A DNA stretch of 52,733 bases. It comes from an uncultured Eubacteriales bacterium (GTDB lineage: Bacteria; Bacillota; Clostridia; Oscillospirales; Acutalibacteraceae). Below the pieces are notes generated by a model. The model had not been told where the DNA came from and did no database searches. It saw nothing but the letters and a program-made list of their open reading frames with translations. Of this stretch, positions 1 through 7,739 are shown one piece after another. A program made the position numbers and the translations under genes. The stretch lies in contig CASFEZ010000013.1 of the NCBI GenBank assembly GCA_949293815.1, positions 1-52,733 of the forward strand. Reading direction: 5' to 3'. Numbering within the stretch: position 1 is the stretch's first letter; each line of letters opens with the position of its first letter.

Positions 1-138
1 ACTCCTTTCCCTCTGCTGGTTATCACTTTTGCCACAAATGAACCGTCAGCCGATGTAATGTAGTAGGTAGCGTAAACCACCCTTTATACAGTAACTCCCA
101 GTGCAAGATTTTTTTACATTTGTCAAAAATGCGCACCC

Positions 139-169
139 CGTAGGGGCGGGTCTTGTGCCCGCCCCTACG
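139..169. repeat. GC-rich palindromic repeat (REP/MITE-like)
   Basis: A perfect 12-bp inverted repeat, CGTAGGGGCGGG and its complement, encloses a 7-base loop (TCTTGTG). It lies just beyond the 3' end of the WYL regulator gene. Read on the minus strand the hairpin is followed within about ten bases by ATTTTT, so it may double as that gene's terminator. From memory, very similar palindromes recur in gut Firmicutes genomes, which suggests a dispersed non-coding repeat; I see only this copy here. Confidence 0.6.
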
Positions 170-227
170 ATGTTGTTTTCCGAACCTCCACCATCCGCCC
201 CGGCGCCGCAAGGCGGCGGCTTCGCAA

Positions 228-1208
228 TCAATTCGCCCCATCCAGTGCGTCCCGCAGCATTTGCTTATATGTTTCCTGTACATCCTGCGGGGAGAGGATG
301 CGTATTTTGCCGCAGAAGCCGAAAATCCAGTTGTAAAAAATATGGCTGACCGCAATGTCAACGGTGGCGATAAAGGTGTTTTTGTCGTAGGCTTCAGCGG
401 TGATATCCTCGCCGAAGCGGTCAATCAGCGCGTCCATGGTATCGTTGGCGCAAAGCAGGCGGACGGTGCGGTGTTTGGCGTCAAACATCCGGAAGGTCTG
501 CTGCAAATAGCGGGAAATATCAAACCCGGCGGGCATGGCCGCCGCTTCCTCCTCTAAAATCACCGGACATTCCGCAATGCGGTCCACCCGGAAGGTGGAA
601 ACGCCCTCGTGTCTTGCGGATATGCCGACCAGGTAATAGTAATCGCCGTTCCAAACCAGCGTATAGGGACTGAAAACATAGGCCTCACCCTCGTGGCGCA
701 GCACCCGCTCTTTCTGCTCGTTGTAGCGGAAATAATGTAAAGAGATTTTTTTTCGTCTTAAAATGGCGCGGGTGATGGCGTCAATAATATAATAAATCTT
801 TTCATTCACCGGCTTATCGCCCTCTATGCCGCGCAGCCCCTGCCGCAGAGCTGCGGCGGTGTGGCAGTCGGTCAGCGACAGCAGCTTTTCGGACAGGGCA
901 ATGCTTTTATTTTCGGTCAGCATTTTAGAGGACAGCACCGCGTCCAAAAGAATTTTGATTTCCGGCACTTCAAATTGGCGGCCTGCCAAAAAATATTTGC
1001 TTTGGGTGGAGCGGACTTTTACAATGTCCATGCCCGCTTCCTGCAATACCTGCAAATCGTCGCTTACGGTGGTGCGGTGGGCGACAATGCCGTAGCGGCT
1101 TTCCAACAGCGCAATGATTTGCGCGATGGTAATCGGATGCTCTTCGTTTGTCTTTTCTGATAAAATGTTTTGAATGAACAGCAGGCGCAGCCGGTTGGTG
1201 TTTTCCAT
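228..1208 (-). CDS. HTH/WYL-domain transcriptional regulator
   Basis: A 326-residue DNA-binding regulator. An N-terminal winged helix-turn-helix (about residues 5-65, including TIAQIIALLESRYGIVAHRTTV) is followed by a WYL sensor domain (about 140-230) with the pattern SPYTLVWNGDYYYLVG and FRVDRI, and a C-terminal WCX-like extension. WYL proteins usually sense a ligand or nucleic acid and control neighbouring or stress genes. I chose the ATG at 1208 because GGAGGG lies eight bases upstream. The frame stays open much further upstream, but that part would overlap the divergent transporter and reads as low-complexity shadow sequence. The gene is divergent from the MFS transporter, which is a plausible target. 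Family assignment is firm; the ligand is unknown. Confidence 0.9.
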   Translation of the reverse strand: MENTNRLRLLFIQNILSEKTNEEHPITIAQIIALLESRYGIVAHRTTVSDDLQVLQEAGMDIVKVRSTQSKYFLAGRQFEVPEIKILLDAVLSSKMLTENKSIALSEKLLSLTDCHTAAALRQGLRGIEGDKPVNEKIYYIIDAITRAILRRKKISLHYFRYNEQKERVLRHEGEAYVFSPYTLVWNGDYYYLVGISARHEGVSTFRVDRIAECPVILEEEAAAMPAGFDISRYLQQTFRMFDAKHRTVRLLCANDTMDALIDRFGEDITAEAYDKNTFIATVDIAVSHIFYNWIFGFCGKIRILSPQDVQETYKQMLRDALDGAN

Positions 1209-1245
1209 GATAAATCCCTCCACGATATGCGATTTCACAAGATTC

Positions 1246-1274
1246 ATTATACGCAATTGCGCCGGACAATACAA
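1246..1274 (-). promoter_or_regulatory. Sigma-A-type promoter of the WYL regulator
   Basis: On the minus strand, TTGTAT-N17-TATAAT ends 37 bases before the ATG at 1208. The -10 is a perfect consensus and the spacing is ideal. Confidence 0.65.
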
Positions 1275-1405
1275 GAAAATTTTACGAAAAAGCATATAGG
1301 TGTCGGAATTTTTCGACAACTGTTTGCCGCTTTTTGATTCTCGGCTGCGAATCAGAGCCGCCGTATAAAAGATGGCGCCGGCGATGGCATTTTGCCGGTA
1401 AATGG

Positions 1406-1434
1406 TTGCAACCGAATCGGGAATCTGGTATACT
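1406..1434 (+). promoter_or_regulatory. Extended -10 promoter of the MFS gene
   Basis: TTGCAA-N17-TATACT, with TGG directly before the -10 hexamer (extended -10). It is 50 bases before the ATG at 1485 and back to back with the WYL gene promoter. Confidence 0.65.
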
Positions 1435-1484
1435 GCCTTGCGGCGCACCTTTTGAGCGCGATTTCCCATGGAGAGAAAAGCCTT

Positions 1485-2690
1485 ATGAAACTGAAGTATC
1501 AGCATACCATTGTGGCCTGTTTCGCCGGATATGTGGTGCAGGCGATTATCAACAATTTTGTACCGCTGCTGTTTGTGACCTTTCAAACTACTTATCAGAT
1601 TCCCCTCAGCCGGATTACCCTGCTGGTCACCATCAATTTCTGCGTACAGCTTTTGGTGGATTTGCTGTCCGCTAAATTTGTGGATAAGATTGGCTATCGG
1701 GTGTCCATTGTGCTGGCGCATGTCTTTTCGGCGGCGGGGCTTTTGCTTTTGACCGTTCTGCCGGAAATAATGGATCCCTTTGCGGGCATTCTGCTGTCGG
1801 TTATCATCTACGCCATCGGCGGCGGCATTATCGAGGTGCTGATCAGCCCGATTATGGAAAGCTGCCCTACGGACAACAAGGAAAAAGCCATGAGCCTTTT
1901 GCATTCCTTTTACTGCTGGGGGCATGTGGGTGTCGTGCTGCTTTCGACCCTGTTTTTCCGCTTCGCCGGTATTGAAAACTGGCGGATACTGGCAATCATC
2001 TGGGCATTGCTGCCCGTTGTCAACGGCATTATTTTCTGCAAAACCCCCATTGCGCCGCTGATTTCCTCCGAGGAGAAAGGCATGTCCATCGGCGAGCTGC
2101 TGCGCAATAAGCTGTTCTGGCTTTTGTTTTTAATGATGCTCTGCGCCGGCGCCAGTGAACAGGCGGTCAGCCAGTGGGCGTCCGCCTTTGCCGAGCAGGG
2201 ACTGCAAATCAGCAAAACCGCCGGTGATTTGGCGGGACCGATGGCGTTTGCAGTGCTGATGGGTGTTTCCCGGGCTGTTTACGGCAAATTCGGCGATAAG
2301 CTGGATTTGAACCGGTTTATGCTTGGCAGCAGCGTTTTGTGCATGATCGCCTATCTTCTGGTAACGCTCGTGCCCTCGCCGGTGGTGAACCTTGTAGGCT
2401 GCGGTCTTACGGGGCTGTCGGTGGGCATTATGTGGCCGGGTACTTTCAGCAAAGCGGCAAGCACCCTGCGCAGCGGCGGCACGGCCATGTTCGCGCTTTT
2501 GGCGCTGGCAGGGGATTTGGGCTGCAGCGGCGGTCCGACGCTGGTCGGCATGGTCACGAACTTTGCGGGCGGCAATATGAAAACCGGAATCCTGGCGGCG
2601 GTGATTTTTCCGCTGCTGATGACCCTCTGCCTGTTGCGCGGGCGAAGGAAAACAGCCATACCGGTAACAGGTACGAGTCAAAAAAAATAA
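1485..2690 (+). CDS. MFS transporter
   Basis: A 401-residue major facilitator superfamily permease with about twelve hydrophobic segments spread over its whole length, the usual size for the family. The loop between helices 2 and 3 holds the MFS-like stretch DLLSAKFVDKIGYR, and a second related loop (SRAVYGKFGDKLD) marks the start of the C-terminal half. Substrate cannot be read from sequence; the general pattern resembles sugar or small organic acid carriers. The ATG at 1485 is preceded by GGAGAG; an in-frame extension back to 1392 would cross the promoter and was rejected. It is divergent from a WYL regulator and ends in a terminator shared with the convergent acetyltransferase gene. Confidence 0.88.
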   Translation: MKLKYQHTIVACFAGYVVQAIINNFVPLLFVTFQTTYQIPLSRITLLVTINFCVQLLVDLLSAKFVDKIGYRVSIVLAHVFSAAGLLLLTVLPEIMDPFAGILLSVIIYAIGGGIIEVLISPIMESCPTDNKEKAMSLLHSFYCWGHVGVVLLSTLFFRFAGIENWRILAIIWALLPVVNGIIFCKTPIAPLISSEEKGMSIGELLRNKLFWLLFLMMLCAGASEQAVSQWASAFAEQGLQISKTAGDLAGPMAFAVLMGVSRAVYGKFGDKLDLNRFMLGSSVLCMIAYLLVTLVPSPVVNLVGCGLTGLSVGIMWPGTFSKAASTLRSGGTAMFALLALAGDLGCSGGPTLVGMVTNFAGGNMKTGILAAVIFPLLMTLCLLRGRRKTAIPVTGTSQKK

Positions 2691-2711
2691 CTTTTGCAGT
2701 ATTGCTGTATG

Positions 2712-2751
2712 AAAAGAAGCGAAACCGGATTTTCCCGGCTTCGCTTCTTTT
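2712..2751. terminator. Bidirectional intrinsic terminator
   Basis: AAAAGAAGCGAAACCGG and its near-complement flank a short ATTT loop, with A and T runs on the two sides. It lies between the stop codons of the convergent MFS and GNAT genes and can serve both. Confidence 0.85.
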
Positions 2752-2753
2752 GG

Positions 2754-3392
2754 TTATGGGGCGGTGCGTTTTTTCAAAATATGCCAGATATCGTGACCGG
2801 TAAAGCCGCATTTGCGGTAAAGCGTTTCCGGATGACTGGGATTGCGACAAGAGCCAGACACTGTTGCAAAGGTTGCGCTTTTACTGATACGCGCTAAAAG
2901 CTCGGACACCACATAGGTGCCCAATCCCTGCTTACGGAAGCCTTCGGATACCTGTATCCATTCCAGCGTCGCTTCTCCGATTTCCCGGTCCAGTGCAGCA
3001 ATGCCTGTAGCCACCGGCGTTCTCGTTTTGTCGCTGCAAACCGCGACATAGTATTCCGCGCTAAAGACGGCACGATCCTGGCATAGCTCCTCTGCCGTCA
3101 TTCGGCACCCCGGATAGCAGGCGTTGATATGGGCAGCAAAACATTCCAAATCGGCATCGAACAGAGAAAAACCGTCGGGCAGCAGCGCGACCGGCAAGTT
3201 TTGCAGATTGTGATAAAGACGAAAATACGGTGAATCCTCGTAATTTGTTAGAGGCTTTTTTGGGAACGCTTCCTCGTGTAGAATTTGCATATATTCCGGT
3301 AAAATCAGGTTTTTGGTCTTGTAATAGGGCAAAGAGGAGGCGCGACAGGGATTGCGCAAATAGTCCTCTTTGGAACATATCGTCGCTGGCAT
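2754..3392 (-). CDS. GNAT-family N-acetyltransferase
   Basis: A 212-residue protein whose C-terminal half carries the GNAT acetyl-CoA motif A, here VSEGFRKQGLGTYVVSELLA (RxxGxG type), preceded by the strand ATLEWIQV and followed by a late motif-B-like stretch with YRKCGF. The N-terminal 100 residues look like a second, degenerate GNAT-like or substrate-binding lobe. The acceptor substrate is not evident. The start at 3392 has AGGAAAGGA upstream. It is a lone gene between a shared terminator and the divergent sigma factor, with no evident partner. Confidence 0.85.
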   Translation of the reverse strand: MPATICSKEDYLRNPCRASSLPYYKTKNLILPEYMQILHEEAFPKKPLTNYEDSPYFRLYHNLQNLPVALLPDGFSLFDADLECFAAHINACYPGCRMTAEELCQDRAVFSAEYYVAVCSDKTRTPVATGIAALDREIGEATLEWIQVSEGFRKQGLGTYVVSELLARISKSATFATVSGSCRNPSHPETLYRKCGFTGHDIWHILKKRTAP

Positions 3393-3522
3393 AAAAAAGT
3401 CCTTTCCTGTGGAATAAAAATATGATAAGCTTTATTTGGAGAATTGTAAATAGAAAAGTATTGTTTGTTGTAAGATTTTTATGTTCCGGCTGTCTTATAA
3501 GTGAAAGAAAGGGGACGATGGG

Positions 3523-4020
3523 GTGAAGGACTTTGAGGAAATTTACCAAACCTATTTTCAGGATGTCTATTTCTATCTGCGCCGTCTGTCCGGCAGCGAA
3601 GAAATTGCCGAAGAGATGACCGCCGAAACTTTTCTGAAAGCCCTGCGCGCCATCGACCGCTTTCGCGGGGAATGCGATTTGCGCGTCTGGCTGTGTCAGA
3701 TTGCCAAAAACTGTTATTATTCCGACTGTAAGCGCAAAAAGAGGATGGTGCCCTTCGAGGCGGCGGATATTTTGCCGGTGCCGGATGCGGAACTGGAAGA
3801 GCGGCTTTGGCGAAAGGATACGGCCGGGCGGCTGCAGGAGCTTTTGCACGAGCTGCCCGAAATGTACCGAGAGGTGCTGATGTGGCGTGTCTACGCCCAG
3901 TTGAGCTTTCGGCAGATTGGGCAGATTTTTCACAAGTCGGAGAACTGGGCCTGCGTTACCTATCACAGGGCGCGGCAGAAATTAAAAGAGGCATGGGAGC
4001 GTGAAAACGATGAAACATGA
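3523..4020 (+). CDS. ECF-type RNA polymerase sigma factor
   Basis: A 165-residue sigma-70 family factor lacking regions 1 and 3. Region 2 is about residues 5-70 (YQTYFQDVYFYLRRL, AEEMTAETFLKALRAIDRFR, VWLCQIAKN) and region 4 about 100-160 (LPEMYREVLMWRVYAQLSFRQIGQIFHKSENWACVTYHRARQKL). ECF factors redirect RNA polymerase to stress or envelope genes. The start is a GTG at 3523, eight bases after GAAAGGGG; no ATG is in frame nearby. The stop codon overlaps the start of the anti-sigma gene, which indicates translational coupling. The target regulon cannot be read from this window. Confidence 0.92.
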   Translation: MKDFEEIYQTYFQDVYFYLRRLSGSEEIAEEMTAETFLKALRAIDRFRGECDLRVWLCQIAKNCYYSDCKRKKRMVPFEAADILPVPDAELEERLWRKDTAGRLQELLHELPEMYREVLMWRVYAQLSFRQIGQIFHKSENWACVTYHRARQKLKEAWERENDET

Positions 4021-4666
4021 ATGCGCTGTGGTAAAAGATTTGCTCGCGCTGTACCGGGAAAAGCTGGTCAGCGAGGAAAGCGCCGGGTTTATTAAGGAAC
4101 ATTTGGCAACCTGCGCCGATTGCCGCAAGGCCTATGCGTCGCTGGCGGGTGAATCCGTCCCGTCCGAACAGGAAGCGGAAGAAAACCGGCGTCGAGCCGT
4201 GCCGGTCAAGCGCATGAAGCGAAAGCTGCGTGCCCGGCGGTTCTTGTCAGTCGTTTTGTCGGTGCTTCTCACCCTGTGCGTTCTGGCGGTAATCTGGTGG
4301 TTCTTCCCGCAGCATCGGGCGCAGTCCGTTTATTTTGGTGAATCGACCTATTCCAAAATAGAGCTGCGCCATGGAGTGCGGATGATTGAGCACGATTTGA
4401 GCCCGAGTCTTTCCAGAGAGGACGGCGTGATTTATGCCATTGAATATGCCGGCGATGCCTACAGCCAAAGCCGTCTTGCCTATTGCAATGAGCTGGGACT
4501 GGCGCGGGATGGCACGGTGTATACGGAATGTATGGTCTTTCAGACCGCCTTCAACACCGGCAACTATGTGGGGAATTCCATGGACGAATACGAATCCCAT
4601 ACCTGGCGCTACACCCTGGCCAAAACCGAAACCGGTATTTGGGAGATTGTGACTTTTGGCGTCTGA
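4010..4666 (+). CDS. Zinc-finger anti-sigma factor, single-pass membrane protein
   Basis: A 218-residue protein that most likely holds the preceding ECF sigma factor inactive at the membrane. The N-terminal cytoplasmic part has the zinc anti-sigma signature HLATCADC (His31, Cys35, Cys38). A basic stretch (KRMKRKLRARR) precedes one membrane helix at about residues 78-98, and about 120 residues lie outside. The ATG at 4010 is favoured over a GTG at 4001 because GGGAG is ten bases upstream of the ATG but one base from the GTG. It overlaps the sigma gene by 11 bases. The outer domain is not recognised and may be the signal-sensing part. Confidence 0.88.
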   Translation: MKHECAVVKDLLALYREKLVSEESAGFIKEHLATCADCRKAYASLAGESVPSEQEAEENRRRAVPVKRMKRKLRARRFLSVVLSVLLTLCVLAVIWWFFPQHRAQSVYFGESTYSKIELRHGVRMIEHDLSPSLSREDGVIYAIEYAGDAYSQSRLAYCNELGLARDGTVYTECMVFQTAFNTGNYVGNSMDEYESHTWRYTLAKTETGIWEIVTFGV

Positions 4667-4728
4667 GAATCATCGTGATTTTCCTCATAGATTCAATTTT
4701 TACAGCTTTTTAGGGTATATACAAGTTT

Positions 4729-4772
4729 TTTGCTTGCAAACGCTTGCATTTGCAAGCAAATATGGATATAAT
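4729..4772 (+). promoter_or_regulatory. Toxin-antitoxin promoter inside a perfect inverted repeat
   Basis: A 12-bp perfect inverted repeat (TTTGCTTGCAAA at 4729-4740 and its complement at 4749-4760) covers the -35 box TTGCAT (4744-4749). After 17 bases comes a consensus TATAAT (4767-4772). Protein binding to the repeat would block the -35, the usual layout for autorepression by an antitoxin or toxin-antitoxin complex. Confidence 0.8.
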
Positions 4773-4792
4773 AAAACCAAAGGAGTGTGACA

Positions 4793-5101
4793 ATGATGGC
4801 AAAATCAGCCGCCGTATATGCCCGGATAGATGCAACGCTGAAAGAAAATGCGGAGGATATTCTTGCCCGGTTGGGGATTTCTCCTGCCGGTGCCATTCAA
4901 ATGCTATATAGTCAGATTGTATTAACGAAGGGATTGCCTTTTCCGCTGCAGCTTCCCTCGGAACTACCTGTCGCCATTGGCGATATGACGCGTGAGCAGC
5001 TCGATCGGGAGCTGATGAAGGGCGTAGCGTCCCTGCAATCCGACAGAACCTATACGGCAGAGGAAGTGAATGCGGCTTTGCGGCAGGAGTTTGGCATATG
5101 A
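4793..5101 (+). CDS. RelB/DinJ-family antitoxin
   Basis: A 102-residue protein with the RelB/DinJ ribbon-helix-helix pattern at residues 5-55: AVYARIDATLKENAEDILARLG, then SPAGAIQMLYSQIVLTKGLPF. The C-terminal half (about 65-102) is acidic and should wrap the toxin. It neutralises the downstream RelE-like toxin and should bind its own operator at 4729-4760. The ATG at 4793 is chosen (AGGAG seven bases upstream); a second ATG follows at once at 4796. The last codons overlap the toxin start as ATGA. Confidence 0.92.
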   Translation: MMAKSAAVYARIDATLKENAEDILARLGISPAGAIQMLYSQIVLTKGLPFPLQLPSELPVAIGDMTREQLDRELMKGVASLQSDRTYTAEEVNAALRQEFGI

Positions 5102-5436
5102 ATGACGGGTATTCTATTGTTTATTCTTCTGAGGCTAGAAAAGATTTAAGAGATATCTATGTATACATTGCATCTGTGCTGAGAGTTCCTAAGACGGCAG
5201 AGAGACTGACAGAGCATATTCGGCAAGAAATCCAATCGCTGGATTTTATGCCGTCGCGTTATTCTCTTGTGGAGTGGGAGCCCTGGAGAAGTATGGGTAT
5301 GCATAAAGTGCCGGTAGAAAATTTTGTTATTTATTATACAGTCAATCACGATAGCCGGACGGTGTGTGTGATTCGTATTTTTTATGGCGGCAGAAGCGTA
5401 GAGAATATCGGGAATGAGGTGCCTGAAAAGCTTTAA
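5098..5436 (+). CDS. RelE/ParE-superfamily toxin
   Basis: A 112-residue toxin of the RelE/ParE fold. The N-terminal YSSEARKDLRDIYVYIA, the central MHKVPVENFVIYYTV and the C-terminal VIRIFYGGRSVENI fit the YafQ/RelE/ParE consensus. Such proteins act on ribosome-bound mRNA (RelE-like) or on gyrase (ParE-like); sequence reading alone does not separate these. It starts at ATGA overlapping the antitoxin stop, so the two are translationally coupled. Full length, no damage seen. Confidence 0.9.
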   Translation: MNDGYSIVYSSEARKDLRDIYVYIASVLRVPKTAERLTEHIRQEIQSLDFMPSRYSLVEWEPWRSMGMHKVPVENFVIYYTVNHDSRTVCVIRIFYGGRSVENIGNEVPEKL

Positions 5437-5514
5437 TATACGCATGAATCAGGTGGCGCACCGCTTGTTTCTGCGCTGGGTCGAGCATTTGCTTCCCCAT
5501 TTTGATACAAATTG

Positions 5515-5557
5515 AAAAACCTCCCCTGAGCCTACACCGGTTCGGGAGAGGTTTTTT
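5515..5557. terminator. Intrinsic terminator between toxin and GH operon
   Basis: AAAAACCTCCCCTGAGCC pairs with GGTTCGGGAGAGGTTTTTT around a short loop. It sits between the convergent toxin gene and glycosidase operon; the T and A tracts allow use from both strands. Confidence 0.8.
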
Positions 5558-5572
5558 CAGTATAAGGGGTAA

Positions 5573-7714
5573 TTATTGGTCGTCCGGGCGAATGACAAAC
5601 CAGCGGTAGGTCATGGGTTCCATGGTCAGTTCCAGTGTCACATTGCCGTTTGCGTCAATATCGTACCGCTGCGGGGCATTGTCCTCTTCGGAAAGAAGCA
5701 GCGTTTGACCGGACGGGATGACCGGGGGCAGCGGCGGGATGGGCAAATCCTCCACTTTGGCGTCGGTGATATAGGTTCGCGCGGAGCCGTCCCGGGCTTT
5801 AATCACCAGCGGCGCAATTTCCTCGCCGTAGACCGGATAGCTTACATCGCAGTTCTTGGTGTTTTCCGGCGGCGGAGGCGGTGCGTTCAGCGCCGTCAGA
5901 CCGGTATAATAGACGGGCAGGGTGATTTTTTCGGTGCGTTTTTCCTCTGTCTGGTTAAAGAACATCACAAATCCGCGCACCTCGCCCTCGGGCAGCTGGT
6001 TCATAATCGCATCGATGCAGGTGGTGCGGGTGGGGTTTTGGGTGTCGATGCGCGGCGGCAGGAAATGCACGGTAATGCCGTTTAACACGCGGCGGTAGGT
6101 TTTGAAAACCGAAATCCATTTTTTCATAATCAGCTTGCCCGTTTCGCTGTCGTAAACCTGTTTGCCGCGAATGGTCGGCCAAACGCCTGCCGCCGTCAGC
6201 TGCGCCATAGCCCAGTCGAAAGCAAAGCGGTTCTCCTCGGTCGGGAAAAACTGCGCCTGTTCGCCGCCGCCATGATAGACATTCAGCGGCAAAAAGCCCC
6301 AGCCCTGGGAGGGATTTTTGGAAAATGTTCCTTTGTAATAATAGATGCGGGAGGTAATCAGCTGTTCTTCCCTTTTCTCGGAAAAGGCAATTTCCTCGTA
6401 CCCCACGCCGGTGCGGTTGCTGCCGTTCAAAAAATGCCAGTCCGGGGCGTTGATATACACCCCGCGCTGTTTGATTTGGCGGTACCAATCGACAACGGCG
6501 GCTTTCCATTGCTTGTATTGGGAATCTGTAAAATCATCGTGCCGGTGGGTTTTGCCGCCCGCGCACATCAGCATCCCATAAGGTCCGTCAATTTCTACCG
6601 CGTCCGCGCCGGTTTTGTCGATGAAGCGAAGCACGCGCTGCATATACCCTTCCGCCCATTCGCAGGCAAGGCAGCGGCAGATATGGCTGCCGTCGTGGTT
6701 CAGCGCCTCATCGCCCCGAACCGGGCGGTAGTTTTTCACATACGCCAGCGTATAAGCGCCCATGCGCAGACCGTGTTCGTGTCCGTAATCGTAGGCATCC
6801 CGTATACGCGCAAGGTACGCCTCGTTGTCGCTTTCCATATTGACCCCGGAACCGAAGGACTGGATAATCATTTCCAGCCCGACCTCGGCGCATTGCTTCA
6901 CCGCCTTGCGAATCTGTTTGGCGGAATTGGAAATCAGGTGGAAAAACAGCACCTGGTCGCTGCACCAGGGGGCGATACGGCGGTACATCTGTTTGACCTC
7001 GATCAGCTTCTGTTCATAATAATCCGCGCCGTGCAACAGCTCAAAGGCGGTGATGGAATCCAGCGCCCCGCCGGGCGAAAGGGTGACATTCATCCGGAAC
7101 TGGGGGGCAACCTCCAAAATATCATAGCGGTACCGGGCGTAGTGCTTGGCGTATTTTTCCAGATCCAGCCCCAAAAAATCCGTTGAGGAATCGTAGTCGC
7201 TGTCCACAAACAGGGTTTCCCGGTGCTGCCGAATATCCAAAAGCTCGGTGTAGATATTGTCCACCGTGTACGGCGCATTGCCGTCGTTATACACCGTCAC
7301 CTGTTTCATGAAAACCGGCATCCCGTCGTAAAGCTCATACCGCACCACGGCACGAAGCGCCGGCGCCTGACTTTGATAGGTCAGCAAAACCGCTTTCCCG
7401 GGCGGCGGATAGTCCCCTGTGGCGGTCATGGTCGGCGTGCGGTGAAAGGGAACACGCGACAAGGGCGCGGTTTCCTGCGCGCCGATAAAGGTGAAGCGGT
7501 CGGAAAGATATGTTTTTCCGTCAATACTGACCGCAAAATCTCCTCGTGCCGCAGAAATCAGCTGAAGCTGTTTCTGGTTGTTCTGCAAAGAAACGGTGCG
7601 GCAGCCCGCCGTTTCCACTTCCCGTTGGACCAAACCGTTGCTGAGCCGAATCCGGTCTGCCGTTATGGACAGCTCTGCGTTGGCTGCTGCTGCGTTTAAG
7701 ACCCAATCATGCAT
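5573..7714 (-). CDS. Clan GH-D-like glycoside hydrolase (alpha-galactosidase-type fold)
   Basis: A 713-residue enzyme without signal peptide. The N-terminal ~230 residues are beta-rich like the supersandwich of GH36-type enzymes. A TIM-barrel middle follows, with FFHLISNSAKQIRKAV, then FGSGVNMESDNEAYLARIRD, RMGAYTLAYVKNY and TGADAVEIDGPYGML. The Asp in the last motif is the likely nucleophile by analogy with GH27/31/36. The C-terminal ~150 residues form a beta domain with Pro-rich stretches. It is the last gene of a three-gene operon with GH35 and an unassigned protein, so a galactose-containing substrate fits. GGAGA precedes the ATG at 7714. The exact family is uncertain; it is no close match to classic GH36 by eye. 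Confidence 0.65.
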   Translation of the reverse strand: MHDWVLNAAAANAELSITADRIRLSNGLVQREVETAGCRTVSLQNNQKQLQLISAARGDFAVSIDGKTYLSDRFTFIGAQETAPLSRVPFHRTPTMTATGDYPPPGKAVLLTYQSQAPALRAVVRYELYDGMPVFMKQVTVYNDGNAPYTVDNIYTELLDIRQHRETLFVDSDYDSSTDFLGLDLEKYAKHYARYRYDILEVAPQFRMNVTLSPGGALDSITAFELLHGADYYEQKLIEVKQMYRRIAPWCSDQVLFFHLISNSAKQIRKAVKQCAEVGLEMIIQSFGSGVNMESDNEAYLARIRDAYDYGHEHGLRMGAYTLAYVKNYRPVRGDEALNHDGSHICRCLACEWAEGYMQRVLRFIDKTGADAVEIDGPYGMLMCAGGKTHRHDDFTDSQYKQWKAAVVDWYRQIKQRGVYINAPDWHFLNGSNRTGVGYEEIAFSEKREEQLITSRIYYYKGTFSKNPSQGWGFLPLNVYHGGGEQAQFFPTEENRFAFDWAMAQLTAAGVWPTIRGKQVYDSETGKLIMKKWISVFKTYRRVLNGITVHFLPPRIDTQNPTRTTCIDAIMNQLPEGEVRGFVMFFNQTEEKRTEKITLPVYYTGLTALNAPPPPPENTKNCDVSYPVYGEEIAPLVIKARDGSARTYITDAKVEDLPIPPLPPVIPSGQTLLLSEEDNAPQRYDIDANGNVTLELTMEPMTYRWFVIRPDDQ

Positions 7715-7739
7715 AAGATTTCTCCTTATTTGCTTTTAT

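Noticed and set aside
1209-1925. Long in-frame extension upstream of the WYL regulator gene
   Set aside because: It would overlap the divergent MFS gene and its promoter, and its translation is basic low-complexity shadow sequence. The ATG at 1208 has an ideal ribosome site.
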